Shown piece after piece: positions 46,178 to 56,059 of a stretch of DNA of 64,000 nt (the stretch's first letter is position 1; every line of letters starts with the position of its first letter). The translations under genes were made by a program, and so were the position numbers. Under the pieces are notes generated by a model, which had not been told where the DNA came from, did not search any database, and was given only the letters and a program-made list of their open reading frames with translations. Source of the stretch: Arcuatula senhousia. Taxonomy: Eukaryota; Mollusca; Bivalvia; Mytilida; Mytilidae. Location: NCBI GenBank assembly GCA_963971305.1, contig OZ020306.1, positions 55,402,686-55,466,685 on the forward strand, read 5' to 3'.

Positions 46178-47513
46178 TGGCCCTGTCACACTGTAACGTT
46201 TTAGCCAACGTGTGCCAAAGTTTAAGAATATATTTTCAACAAGCGGGTGTGTGTTGCGTAAGTTTTGTACACGTTATGAACACGCTACAAACACAATAGC
46301 GAACGTCAGTGTGCGTTGGTGAACGCTGAGTGCGTCGCAAATTTTTCAACATGCTTAAAATTTCCGACGTTCGCCAACGTGCTAGAAATAAATTATTCGA
46401 ACGCTAAGCATAAGTTAGAAGGAAGTTATACACATGCTGATGTACGCTATGTGGTCGTTGTGCGCACATTGAAATGCGTTTGACGAACGCTAAGCTAAAT
46501 GGAAAGGAACGTGTCTAGCCATAATGCAGCGCATTAGGGTCAGTCTAACGACCAAGAAACCTATTCAAAGTGATTAAAACGTGTACAGAGCGCACAGAGC
46601 GTCATTGTAACGAACAAGTAGCGTATCAACCCAAGAATGTTATGAGTTAGATTGAATTACAAGGGGGAAAGTCAATTTCAAAAGCTTCAAATACCAATTA
46701 AAACCTGAAAAAAAAATCTTTTTACAAAAAACAATGAACAATGCCATAAAAAATCTTGAATATAACAAAGATAACTTAGATGGTCTTGAATTGGAAGTAC
46801 TTCTTGCAAATTGTTATACACCTGTCATGTTTTCGGTGGACATATCTTTGGTAGAAAAATACTCAAATATAACGAGTAACGACAGTCTAACTTCAATACA
46901 CATTTGAAATAATGTGTATTTTTAATATTCAATAAGCACACGTGTTTTTCTCTCTTAAGGACATCATCAGTCAAGTGCTATAAAAAGGATGCTAGGCAAA
47001 ATCTACAGACCGGTATTTCTTACATGTATATACTCATTTGAGATGGCTTTAGAATAATTATACATTCATATTACCAGAACGCTGAAAACCAATGTTTTTT
47101 ATAACAAAACAAAATTCACATGATGTATCTATAATTATTAATTAATCCAGCAATACATTTAAGCCAGATAATAGATCTATTTGGGCTATTGTGAAATAAT
47201 ACTAAAGAAAAGAACAGAAATCCTAGGTCTCTCCACCAAGAGAAAAAATTATAAGTTAGACTAAGGCTATGAATGCGTTCTGCAGTTGTCACACATGCTC
47301 TAGGCAAACGTCAAGTACCCCGGACAAACGCTATAGATAAGTTTTGAATAAGTTTGTCGTGCCTTGCAGGTAGTTAGTCTGATGCTTTGTGGTCGTTCAC
47401 AGAGATATTTTTTGAAACTTTTTACAGCGACTGCCAACATGTTCCAACGTTTTAGAAAATTATTTGAATGTTCGGCACACGTTGGCTAAAACATTATTAG
47501 TGTGACAGGGCCA
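46178..47513. mobile_element. 1.3-kb non-autonomous Harbinger-like DNA transposon
   Basis: Left TGGCCCTGTCACACT continues to GTTTTAGCCAACGTGTGCC. The right end reads the same on the other strand (TGGCCCTGTCACACT, a small offset, then GTTTTAGCCAACGTGTGCC). TAA lies directly outside both ends (46,175-46,177 and 47,514-47,516), the 3-bp target type of PIF/Harbinger elements. Both subterminal regions are rich in AACGT/ACGTT and GAACGC motifs that could be transposase sites. No transposase frame survives, so it must depend on another copy. Confidence 0.75.
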
Positions 47514-47789
47514 TAAAGTTACAATGTTTCTTTAGAATTATTTTAGAAGCCAAAATAAATTTTCAAATGTTCATAATGCACTAAAATTTGAAACAATTTA
47601 TGTTCCAAGATAAAGCCAAACTAGCTTTTCTTGTAGGTCATTTATGCATTTAATGATGTACAAAATTTTCAAAGAAAAAGGTGTTAGAAAAGAAACTGAA
47701 AGTTTGGGAATAGAAGCATGATAAACAGGACGTCAAAGAAATTAAGCTTGTAGTACAAAAATATTGACTTTTCTACTGTTATCGCTCCC

Positions 47790-48285
47790 TTTATCAATGT
47801 TTATTCGATCCTTTATTTGACCTTGAAATTTATTCCAAATGTTTATATCACTAATACCTTGGACAACTTCCAAAATCAACATTTTTCGGTAATTTTTGTA
47901 GGAGTTAGGGGACTTTGACCATAAAAACAACTCTGTTTTTTTTTTTTGCAAAACAGACCTTGTAAGCGCTCTCATCCCTACAGATGTTGACAGATTTTCG
48001 TGAAATTTATACCAAATGTTTAATTTACTAATACCTTGGTCAAGTTCGACAATCAGCATTTTTCGGTAATTTTTGTAGGAGTAAGGGGACTTTGACCATA
48101 AAAACGACTCTGTTTTTTTGTAAAACAGACCTTGTAAGCGCTCTCATCCCTACAGATGTTGACGGATTTTCATGAAATTTATACCAAATGTTTTAACCAC
48201 TAATTCCTTGGTCAAGTTTAAAAATCAGATGTGTTTGATAATTTTTGCTTCACCGGCGGGGGACCCTGGAATTCCATTCTTGTTT
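47790..48285 (+). repeat. Repeat family D, about 2.5 tandem units of 171 bp
   Basis: GTAAGCGCTCTCATCCCTAC recurs 171 bp apart (about 47,962 and 48,133), with GTAGGAGTWRGGGGACTTTG in each unit. The 3' end, CACCGGCGGGGGACCCTGG followed by AATTCCATTCTTG, lies near 48,285. It is related to the single unit at 30,325-30,540. Confidence 0.65.
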
Positions 48286-50339
48286 ATTCAGAAAAAATTA
48301 AGCCCCCCCCCCTTTTCAAGTTAAATGGTTGGTCCTCAATTTATGCCATGGAATTATAAAATTTCAAAGAAATGATATTCTAATAATAAATCTCCTACTT
48401 GACATAGAATTCATCTTGAGATAGACAATATATCAATTTTATGAAGTGTTTATGAAAATTGATATTTGAAGGTTGAATATCTATGAAAGATTGGATTGTA
48501 CCTTCCTGTCAAATGTCAAGAGATTTAACAAACTAGAATCTTTAAATTTGAAAATGAGTTATTGGTTGTTTATTATGGCAACCACCTATAAGCACCAAAA
48601 TGCAAAAATTGTTTGGAACAAAAAGACCAAGATATTCACAAAGGATGAAATTCAAACTTCATTATAGAAGAACATCAGAGCATTAACGAAAACAAATCTT
48701 TTGATATTAGTTTTTCCATATTAAAAATTAATGGCTTTAAATAAATGGCACCTTTAACATAGAGCAGAGATGAATTCATATCACTGCCAGTTTTATGTAC
48801 ATTAAATTAAGACTTTGCATTCTCTAATACTTTGGCATTGATGGTCACCCATGTTTTCTCTCAACATCTCTTGTTTCTAAACTTACATGGCCAATATATG
48901 TGCTGAACTTAATATTGGTTGGTGGTTTGGGTCCCAGTGCAGTCTTTTATTTTCACTTTCCCATCCATCTCTAATATTTAAGTGACAGCTTGAATGTAAT
49001 TTAACTAAAATATTGTACACAATAATTTCTCAGTGAATAGTTTGACATTCTGCCTATTGTTAGCTAACTTAATGTTTGCATTTTCATATTGTCCTAAGTT
49101 CTCCATCATGTCTGCTCAGACATAATTTGGTCGTTGGAAGATTGCTACAAATTTACACCAAGCCTTTCTCAGTAACACTTAATGGTAATTTGAAATTTGG
49201 AAGTGTTCTGGTTCAGTATGGCTAACTTAGTGCACCTGAGAATTTCAGGACTGTCAGACTTCTACTACCTGTTTCAAGGCTTTAGCCAATATCAAAATTG
49301 CCATAAAAATTTATATCAAGCTTTCCTTTAAGCCTTCAACACAAAATTAACACGAGAATGATTTGGAATTTTGTAGGCTAGCTCAGTAAGACATTTACTG
49401 TATATTTTGACCAAGCAATTTTCAGAACTGCTCGGCTTCTACTTCATGTTTTGGGCACTAAATGGCGGCATCTGTGTGCCCCATGGACACATTCCTTCTT
49501 TATTTTTCAAATGTAATAGGCATGAATCAAATAAAGAAATATGGTTCCAATAGAAGATCTAGAGTTTTTTCTCTCTAGATCTGATAGTTTGATATGATAA
49601 GAATGTATATGCAATAAAGTCCAAATTGGGAAGCAGCTTCTTTGAATTGATGAGATATCAACAACGTAGATAAATCCCCATATGGACAATTTGATTTTTG
49701 CCATAAAATGATTTATTACATATGACTCTAATAATTTCACTTTTCATCAATCTTCATAGATTTTTATAAAAAAGATATGTCATAAATCTCTCCCAGGGGA
49801 TAAGAAAACGTGATGGGATTTAACACGATTTTTTTGCGTTTATTTTTTTATGTTTTTTGAATCGGTAGTGAACTCTACTATAGTACAGACTCATTCAGCA
49901 TCTTTTGTAATCACTGTTTGCTCGTCACAAACAAGATTTGTAGCATCTCTTGTTTGTGATTGATCATTTGTATAAACAGATATTTTCCAGTCTGTGTTTG
50001 CTTACGACAAAATATTACTGGTTACACTATGGAATCAATTATGATCGAAACCTATGATATCTTCTGATCTTTTTAGTTTAAATCAGAAAGTTTTTGTAAG
50101 TGTAAGTTTCAAGAATTTTGATTGGCTGAAATGTACACTTATGTTACCATTTTTACATTATGAATATTAAAGCTTGGATATTTAAATTTAAAGTATTAGT
50201 TAAGACTGTTATCTTCATATTCAGGAACCAACATGCTAATCAATATTCGTCATGTCATATACATGTAGGCAGGCAGGTGAATTATGAACAAGGTAACTTT
50301 ACACAGATTTGGTATCACATTTCAAGAGATCTCAATTGG
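48286..50339. other. Non-coding stretch with one family C repeat
   Basis: No gene-like structure apart from the repeat at 49,120-49,505. Confidence 0.45.
49120..49505 (+). repeat. Dispersed repeat family C, copy 3
   Basis: Two units share TTTCTCAGTAACACTTAATG / CACAAAATTAACACGAGAAT and the TTCAGTATG motif. It ends ATGGCGGCATCTGTGTGCCC, CATGGACACATTC and CTTCTTTATTTTT, as in the other two copies. Confidence 0.55.
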
Positions 50340-51090
50340 GAGTAGAAATATTGTTTGAGAATAAGAAATTTTTCAACAACAAATAGGCATTTCAATGGGC
50401 ACTCATTTACAGTGCTGATCCTCTCCTCGCCGACTTTTTTTACTCTAACCAGGGCCTTTAATCCCACTTACAGATATATTGATGATGTCCTCTCTGTGTC
50501 CACAACGCTTTGTTTGGTAGATGGATCCCTTCAATATTATCCAGAGTTAGAGATTAAAGAAAAGCAATACCCCATGCACGTTAAAAACCCCTTTGTAGAG
50601 TTCGATAAGAGTAGGCTCAATGGGGGCCGCTACAAAGGCCACACTCGCAATCTGCTAGCTGGAGAGGGATTAATATAAGCATTTAGCTTGTTTCCCAATC
50701 CAGGGTAAATAAATATGTTTAAACTAAGAAACTATCAAATCCAATTGCTTCACGTCATTCTTGGATTTACATCTCAAATTCGACCAGGGTCTCAGTACCA
50801 AAATTTACGATAAGAGAGACAACTTTATTTTTCAAATTATTAATTTCCTAACCTAAAAAGTAACATACCTTGTTACGTATGCTTCACCTGCTTACAGTAT
50901 TTATATTTCAAAACTTATTCAATATGCCAGGACTTGTACAAATTTTTCAATTTTTTTGACAAGTCACTGTGACCGCTGTCTCTGTGACCGATTATTATAC
51001 CAAGGCTACAACAACATATTTCTCATACGATCTTTAAAAAAAATCTTCCTTCAATTCAGCCACTTGTGGAAAATTTTTTAATTTTATTAA
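50340..51090 (+). pseudogene. Decayed reverse transcriptase, probably Penelope-like, interrupted by a SINE
   Basis: Pieces of an RT can be read in shifting frames. The active-site segment FNPTYRYIDDVLSV lies at about 50,455-50,500 and YPELEIKE at about 50,540-50,562. Beyond the SINE come FLDLHLKFDQGLSTKIYDKR (about 50,755-50,820) and LVTYASPAYSIYISKLIQYA (about 50,870-50,930), then LYQGYNN and SLKKIFLQF. The order matches a single RT of a type widespread in molluscs and corals, which I place tentatively with Penelope-like elements. Frameshifts, a stop after IINFLT and the SINE insertion make it non-functional. The N-terminus before MGTH is not seen. Confidence 0.6.
50561..50727 (+). mobile_element. 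5'-truncated SINE copy inside the RT pseudogene
   Basis: From GCAATACCCCATGCACGTTA to AATAAATATGTTTAAACTA it closely matches the body and 3' end of the SINE at 30,681-31,035, in the opposite orientation. The tRNA-like head is missing. Confidence 0.8.
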
Positions 51091-52601
51091 ACAATGGTAA
51101 GTGATTGTTTTGATAAGTGTTTTTCTGATTGTTGTAACAAGATTGTCACCTCAATATCCCTATTTTGTCTTTACAACTGTGTTGTGTTTTGTGTTTACTA
51201 CCAAACCCTAAGATGACAATAGAAGAGGGAAGTTTGGCATGCAATTAAACCTGGTTTAAGCCACCATTTCTTTTGAAATGCCTGTACCATGTCAGGACCA
51301 TTGCAGTATTCAACTTTTTAGCTCACCTGAAGCTGTTGCTTTGTACTTTTGACCAGGTGAGGTTTACAGAAGCTGAGTGTTTGTTTTTTACATGCTGACG
51401 CTTACTTCCTGTTGATACAAGAACACATTAGTTACATAATCCCTTTTTACTTCATTATTATACTACAAAAATGTAATCTGGAGATTTTTATCACAAAGCT
51501 TTTATGAATATGGTGTTTAGTGTTTTCTTTTTTCCTGAGCTAAACCATGAAAAATCTAATGATTACAAAATTAGCCATTATTTTTTGCAAAGTATTAAGT
51601 ATGTGGCATCTTAATGCTTATTTGTTGTGCGTATTAAGTGGTAAAGTAGTTTTATAATGTTGACAAAACATCAGAAATATTAGATACAAGATAAAAAATG
51701 GCAAATCTTAGGAAAGGATTAATACTTAACGGCTTTCTGAGGGAGAAATTTCTTGGCTAACAGAAATTTTAAAGTGTTTTTTAGACTTTTATATTGATGC
51801 TAAGACACTAAAAGGGACATTTTGTCAAATACATTTTTCTATTTCTAATTTATTATATTATATCATAATATTGGTGCTCATTGTGTAAAAGAGTTTATTA
51901 CAAAACTTAGCAGGGATTAGGAAGGAATTTTAAGCAAAGGGCCATTTACCACTTTTTTCATGGAAATTGTAAATTTCGAGGGGCCATTTCATAATATTCT
52001 ATATAGATTTTTTAGATGAATGGGGTCCATTTTCATTTTTATGTGCCAATGGCCCATGGCCCCCCTGCCTTCTCTATCCCTGCTTAGTTATAAAATAACC
52101 TGCTGAGGTTTTCTCTCTTATTTGTTCCTTCCAAAGGCTCATAATTTTTTTTTTGCAATACAGAATCTAAATTGGGATTTGTAGATTCACATTAAAAAAT
52201 ATCAAAAAAAATTATTTAAACAGAATTTTTTATTGACAAAAATAAATACAGAGGTGTTTATACATGTTTAGTGACTGTCTAATAATTACATGTACATGTT
52301 GTTAAGCAATTTCAGTTTTCTAAAAAAAAGATCATGTTTTGAAAGTGAAAGTTCATTAACATATTATTTTAAAAAGAATATGTTTTGAGTTTAAAAACTG
52401 TCCTTAATATTGTTATTTAAATGTTGAAGTAACATATATATCCAAGTTGTTAAATGTTCATATGTTAATAAGCAGACCAAATATTTCTTTTATATATGAA
52501 AGAAATCTTATAAAGGCTGCCTTTATGGTCACGATAATACATAACGACACCACAAGTAAGAAATATCCCTGCCCAAATAATCCCACCGCTGCCACCAACC
52601 T
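51091..52601. other. Non-coding stretch downstream of the GPCR gene
   Basis: This lies 3' of the minus-strand receptor gene and should contain its 3' UTR. No specific polyadenylation site can be chosen with confidence. A TAGCTCACCTG / CAGGTGAG pair at about 51,322-51,361 resembles ends of the bivalve repeat families. Confidence 0.45.
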
Positions 52602-53753
52602 CTATAAAGGTGTGGTCTCTGTACAATTGTCCACAGTTTCCACCTGTGTGGCAGCACTGCTATTTGAGCCAGCATGAAGTTCATAAATTCTCCGCCTGTG
52701 CTGTATACACCATGAGGATCTTATTTTATCCATCCCATCTCGACATAAGGCAGTTAATTCCACTCTGAATGTTCGCGAAAAGAACAGACAGACATAGAAT
52801 ATGGTAACAGTATTACCCATGGCAATGTAGTGTCCTATAATTCTTGCCTTTGTTAGCTGAATCATAAATTTACGATCATGGAGCCAGGACGGAGGGTATG
52901 TCCTATCAACAACATTTATCACGGTTGGAGGGATGACAAAAATGAAGTACACCATCGACAGTGCTAAGGTCGTGTACGTCAGAACCATGGGTAGTTGTTC
53001 TGAATGTCGACCTTTCGTTGGTCGCTTTAGGCACAGTCCTGTTAGTATTAGTACATCAAATGTAAAAATGAGAGTCAGTGGTATGAATGAATAGAAACTT
53101 GCTGACATCCATGGCCAAATCACAGCATGTAAATCTTCATTATGAAAAAAATAACACTGTCCCATTAGTTCGTACAGCCACATGGCATGGATACTAATAA
53201 CCACTAAGCCAACCATTATGATGACTGCCACAAACTTGGCCATAAACAATGTACACATGCTTGATACATGTTTGGACTGCCAAATTATGATGTACCGGTC
53301 AATTGTCATTGCAACCACAAACCATATGCTAGAATAGGTAATGGCACGACTGATGAACTGCCAAAGACGACACAGCCAGTCTGATTGGTTGTCTATAGTT
53401 TTTACGTTAGCTATAAATGTCACCCATTCTGATCCTAGAAACAGATAAAGAGTTAACAGGCTTGTAAAGGCATAGGCAACAATGTAAAAACTGATAGAAT
53501 AGTGACAAAACGGAGGCCTCCTCATAACTAGAATGGTCAGAATGTTCCCTATAGATCCCAGAATTATGAGTATAGGAGGAACCCATGTGTTCATGGCTTT
53601 GTCTAACTTGTGAATAGAAGGTAGATCATCCGGTTCAGGGACAAAGTCATTAAACACTCCTACGACTCCTAGTAGGCTGCTGTTTGTGTCCGTGATGTTC
53701 ATCGTTATGTTCATGACTTTCGTGTAACTTTCATTGGAGAAATTCAACCACAT
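52602..53753 (-). CDS. Class A (rhodopsin-like) G-protein-coupled receptor, single exon
   Basis: 383 residues, a plasma-membrane receptor with seven predicted helices. TM1 is about 57-78 with GN (69-70). TM2 is about 87-109. TM3 is about 130-150 with the DRY motif at 152-154. TM4 is about 171-194, TM5 217-241, TM6 254-280 and TM7 303-326. C128 and C200 are placed to form the usual TM3-ECL2 disulfide. The extracellular N-terminus has five N-glycosylation sequons (N4, N7, N15, N19, N24). TM7 has GNTVTIFY (313-320) in place of the usual NPxxY, an unusual change. The C-tail has R-rich and T/S-rich stretches. Ligand unknown; the pattern fits the orphan or neuropeptide-type receptors expanded in molluscs. 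The first ATG fits a normal N-terminal length. A DIRS-type retrotransposon begins 610 bp upstream. Confidence 0.9.
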   Translation of the reverse strand: MWLNFSNESYTKVMNITMNITDTNSSLLGVVGVFNDFVPEPDDLPSIHKLDKAMNTWVPPILIILGSIGNILTILVMRRPPFCHYSISFYIVAYAFTSLLTLYLFLGSEWVTFIANVKTIDNQSDWLCRLWQFISRAITYSSIWFVVAMTIDRYIIIWQSKHVSSMCTLFMAKFVAVIIMVGLVVISIHAMWLYELMGQCYFFHNEDLHAVIWPWMSASFYSFIPLTLIFTFDVLILTGLCLKRPTKGRHSEQLPMVLTYTTLALSMVYFIFVIPPTVINVVDRTYPPSWLHDRKFMIQLTKARIIGHYIAMGNTVTIFYVCLFFSRTFRVELTALCRDGMDKIRSSWCIQHRRRIYELHAGSNSSAATQVETVDNCTETTPL

Positions 53754-54363
53754 GTTATTATGGCAGTGGTTTCCGTGTCGTTAATAAATTGTTTCCTCAC
53801 AGGGTACTTATTAATGTCCCATTAAGACGTGGACATGACAGGCTCTTTCTTGCTTTGATGAGAATGATCATTGTTTATTTCACCGTAGGTTCTAGTTAAT
53901 AACAGGATGATGTAATCCTCGATAAAGCCTTTAGTCTGATTGTTCCGCGACAATGACGGCTTTCTGTAAATGACTTCTACGATTTGCAGATTTCCTCTCA
54001 AGCTTCAATTCGTCAATGAACTACAATAGAGAAAAGATATTTCATTGAATTTGTTAATCAGAAATGGCAAAAAATACATTTGAAGACTTGAGTTGTAGAT
54101 TTGATTAACAAGACTGGAATCATTACTTCTGTTCCGACAATGTCTTATTATCTGAGTGAGACATTCTGTAGGTTTTCCTTTAATTCCATACTATTATTCT
54201 CAAAAGATGGGACCTGGGTGTAATTAGTTCTGCTTAAAAAGGCCCCTGGACACCACAAATGGTTTTGTCATCTTAGTTATGTAGGAGTGACAGCTCGTTA
54301 AAACACATACTTATATAATATTCTTCTTGAATTGTAGGTTAAAATGAGTTTAGTCGAGAGTTA
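53754..54363 (-). other. 5' flank of the GPCR gene up to the DIRS-type insertion
   Basis: About 610 bp, presumably containing promoter and 5' UTR of the receptor. I can identify no specific element. Its upstream edge is the ATT junction of the DIRS-type element. Confidence 0.4.
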
Positions 54364-54503
54364 TTCTCTATCGTAGCCCTACGGCATTCTCGGGTTGAAA
54401 CGGAATATATCGACACTTGTCGGCCAGAGTCCTGATTTAAATAACAATAGATTAAATACCTGGTCACTATATAAGGACCTTACAAATCCAAATCAGTTGT
54501 CTT
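54364..54503 (+). repeat. Left inverted terminal repeat with its extension
   Basis: 54,393-54,503 is the reverse complement of 59,423-59,534 with at most a 1-bp difference. 54,364-54,404 (ATTCTCTATCGTAGCCC onward) is the outer extension repeated in complement at 59,228-59,270. Confidence 0.9.
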
Positions 54504-54696
54504 ATCGATTTAAGGCCAGAGTCCGTACAGGACTTAATTGCTTACCATTTGTAAGCATTTAATTACTTTGCCATTTGTAAAGTTGAATAAATTTATTTTA
54601 AAAGAAATTCTTCGCTGTCATTACAGCTGGTTGTCGTAAATTTAACGACTTCTGACATAGCCGATTTACGGCAATTCATGATTTTGTAGTGAAAAC

Positions 54697-55089
54697 ATGT
54701 CAGACCAAGACAGTAATGACGACTTAATTTCATCCGCAGATGAACACCAGGGAAATACGGACGATGTCCTTGATTTACTTGCCACGGATGAAAATGAAAA
54801 ATCGTTTTCTGGGTTTGAAATTGACGACATTGATAGCAATAATAATTGTACCTCGGAAGCTAAAAAGAGCTTGAGTAAAACCAAAGGTTCCCGAGTCATT
54901 ATGCCTAAAGATTCCCAGAAACAAAAAGGTCCCGGGAAAGGGCCGGGTCTCAACAAAAAGGGTAAAGCCAAAGCCACAAAAAGAAGTTATAATTTTGAGG
55001 ATGAGGATGAACCCTCAACAAGTTTTGCTCCACCTAGAAAGGTTATTACTAGGGAGAACATTGTGTCTCGTATGACCCTGATATGTTGA
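54697..55089 (+). CDS. Gag-like protein of the DIRS-type element, N-terminal part
   Basis: 130 codons from the first good ATG. The first half is strongly acidic (runs such as DSNDDLISSADE). The second half is basic (KGPGKGPGLNKKGKAKATKR), then acidic again. It terminates seven residues past a point (about 55,069-55,071) where the next frame continues smoothly: IVSR in this frame is followed by YDPDMLTELL in the frame one base back. A single lost base (or a sequencing error) explains this better than programmed shifting, because no slippery heptamer is present there. Taken with 55,083-56,057 it forms one gag. No database family is claimed. Confidence 0.7.
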   Translation: MSDQDSNDDLISSADEHQGNTDDVLDLLATDENEKSFSGFEIDDIDSNNNCTSEAKKSLSKTKGSRVIMPKDSQKQKGPGKGPGLNKKGKAKATKRSYNFEDEDEPSTSFAPPRKVITRENIVSRMTLIC

Positions 55090-56057
55090 CAGAACTTTTA
55101 GATGTATTTACCAAAATTTCTAAGTCCTTTCCTAAAGGCAATAATGCTTCTTCTAGTTCTATGCATAATACTGTTGAAAATATAGACTTTTCTAAGGTTT
55201 CAGTTCCTAGTAATGGTCGCTCATGCTCTAATGATCATGATGGTTTTAATGTAGATGAGGGGCTTGAAATTTTTGACGAGGATGGCCATGATGATGAGTT
55301 TATTGATTTTGATGAAGATAGCAATAACAACATGGATGATGATGATTTTCCAAAAATTTTCATAGACGAAATACAGTTTTGTGATCCCATAAAAGAAAAC
55401 TTTGCGCAATTTATCACAAAATGTTGCACTAAGCAGGCTGACATTAAAGATTATCTTAAGAAGAAAGACATTAAAATTCCAGAGAACTGTAAATATTTAC
55501 TGCCTAGGAAACTTGCCCCTGAGATATTTACAGAGCTTCCCACGTCCACAAAAGCAGGCGATTCAGCCATTCAAGACGTCCAAAAGTTGATGGGATTAGG
55601 TATAGTGCCTTTGATAAGGCTAGTTCAGATGTTTTCTGAGAAAAATGTTAACAAGGAGATAGCTAAGAAAGAATTGCTTAATAGTATTACCCTAATTTGT
55701 AATGCCCATTTTGAGTTGTCCATTAGAAGGAGATACTTACTTAAAAGATATATGAAACGAAGGTTCCGCCAGTTATGCATACCTAGTAACCCTGTTGGTG
55801 AAACATTATTTGGATCAGAACTGTCTCAAAAACTAAAGGACATTGGAGAAAGCAGTAAACTTTTAGAAAATAGAGCATACAGCGGGGAAAATAGCCGCCA
55901 AGATAATTATAGAGGCAAGTCAAAAAACTGGAGAAGAGGCCAGTCCCGGTTCGGGCCGATGGAAAGACGGAACCGGGGAAGAAGTTCTGGCAGGGGCAGA
56001 GGCTCTGTGAGAGGCAGAGGAAATTACCAGAATTATCAGAATTACCAGAACTTTTAG
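55053..56057 (+). CDS. Gag-like protein of the DIRS-type element, main part
   Basis: The frame is open from 55,053; the first ATG is at 55,083 and gives 324 codons. An acidic region (about 45-90) is followed by a globular segment (about 95-260, including LLPRKLAPEIFTEL and KELLNSITLICNAHFELS). The C-terminus is an arginine-glycine-rich tail (RGQSRFGPMERRNRGRSSGR, then GRGRGSVRGRG) and YQN repeats, expected to bind RNA in place of zinc knuckles. The tail region overlaps the RT frame by 145 nt (55,913-56,057). A AAA AAC lies in this frame at 55,922-55,928. It acts in the cytoplasmic particle with the RT, by analogy with other gag proteins. Confidence 0.75.
   Translation, partial: GEHCVSYDPDMLTELLDVFTKISKSFPKGNNASSSSMHNTVENIDFSKVSVPSNGRSCSNDHDGFNVDEGLEIFDEDGHDDEFIDFDEDSNNNMDDDDFPKIFIDEIQFCDPIKENFAQFITKCCTKQADIKDYLKKKDIKIPENCKYLLPRKLAPEIFTELPTSTKAGDSAIQDVQKLMGLGIVPLIRLVQMFSEKNVNKEIAKKELLNSITLICNAHFELSIRRRYLLKRYMKRRFRQLCIPSNPVGETLFGSELSQKLKDIGESSKLLENRAYSGENSRQDNYRGKSKNWRRGQSRFGPMERRNRGRSSGRGRGSVRGRGNYQNYQNYQNF
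55922..55977 (+). promoter_or_regulatory. Predicted -1 ribosomal frameshift signal at gag/RT
   Basis: A AAA AAC at 55,922-55,928 is split tcA-AAA-AAC in the gag frame. The RT frame is -1 and open from 55,913. Downstream, CCCGGTTC (55,945-55,952) is perfectly complementary to GAACCGGG (55,970-55,977), with a 17-nt loop and a possible extra U-G pair. The 16-nt spacer is longer than usual, so the stimulator is less certain than the slip site. Confidence 0.65.
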
Positions 56058-56059
56058 AG

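Noticed and set aside
50355..50678. 107-codon gene
   Set aside because: It is a chimera of a decayed reverse transcriptase fragment and a SINE read through in frame.
55069..55074. Programmed frameshift between the two gag parts of the DIRS-type element
   Set aside because: No slippery heptamer or stem at the switch; a single-base loss is simpler.
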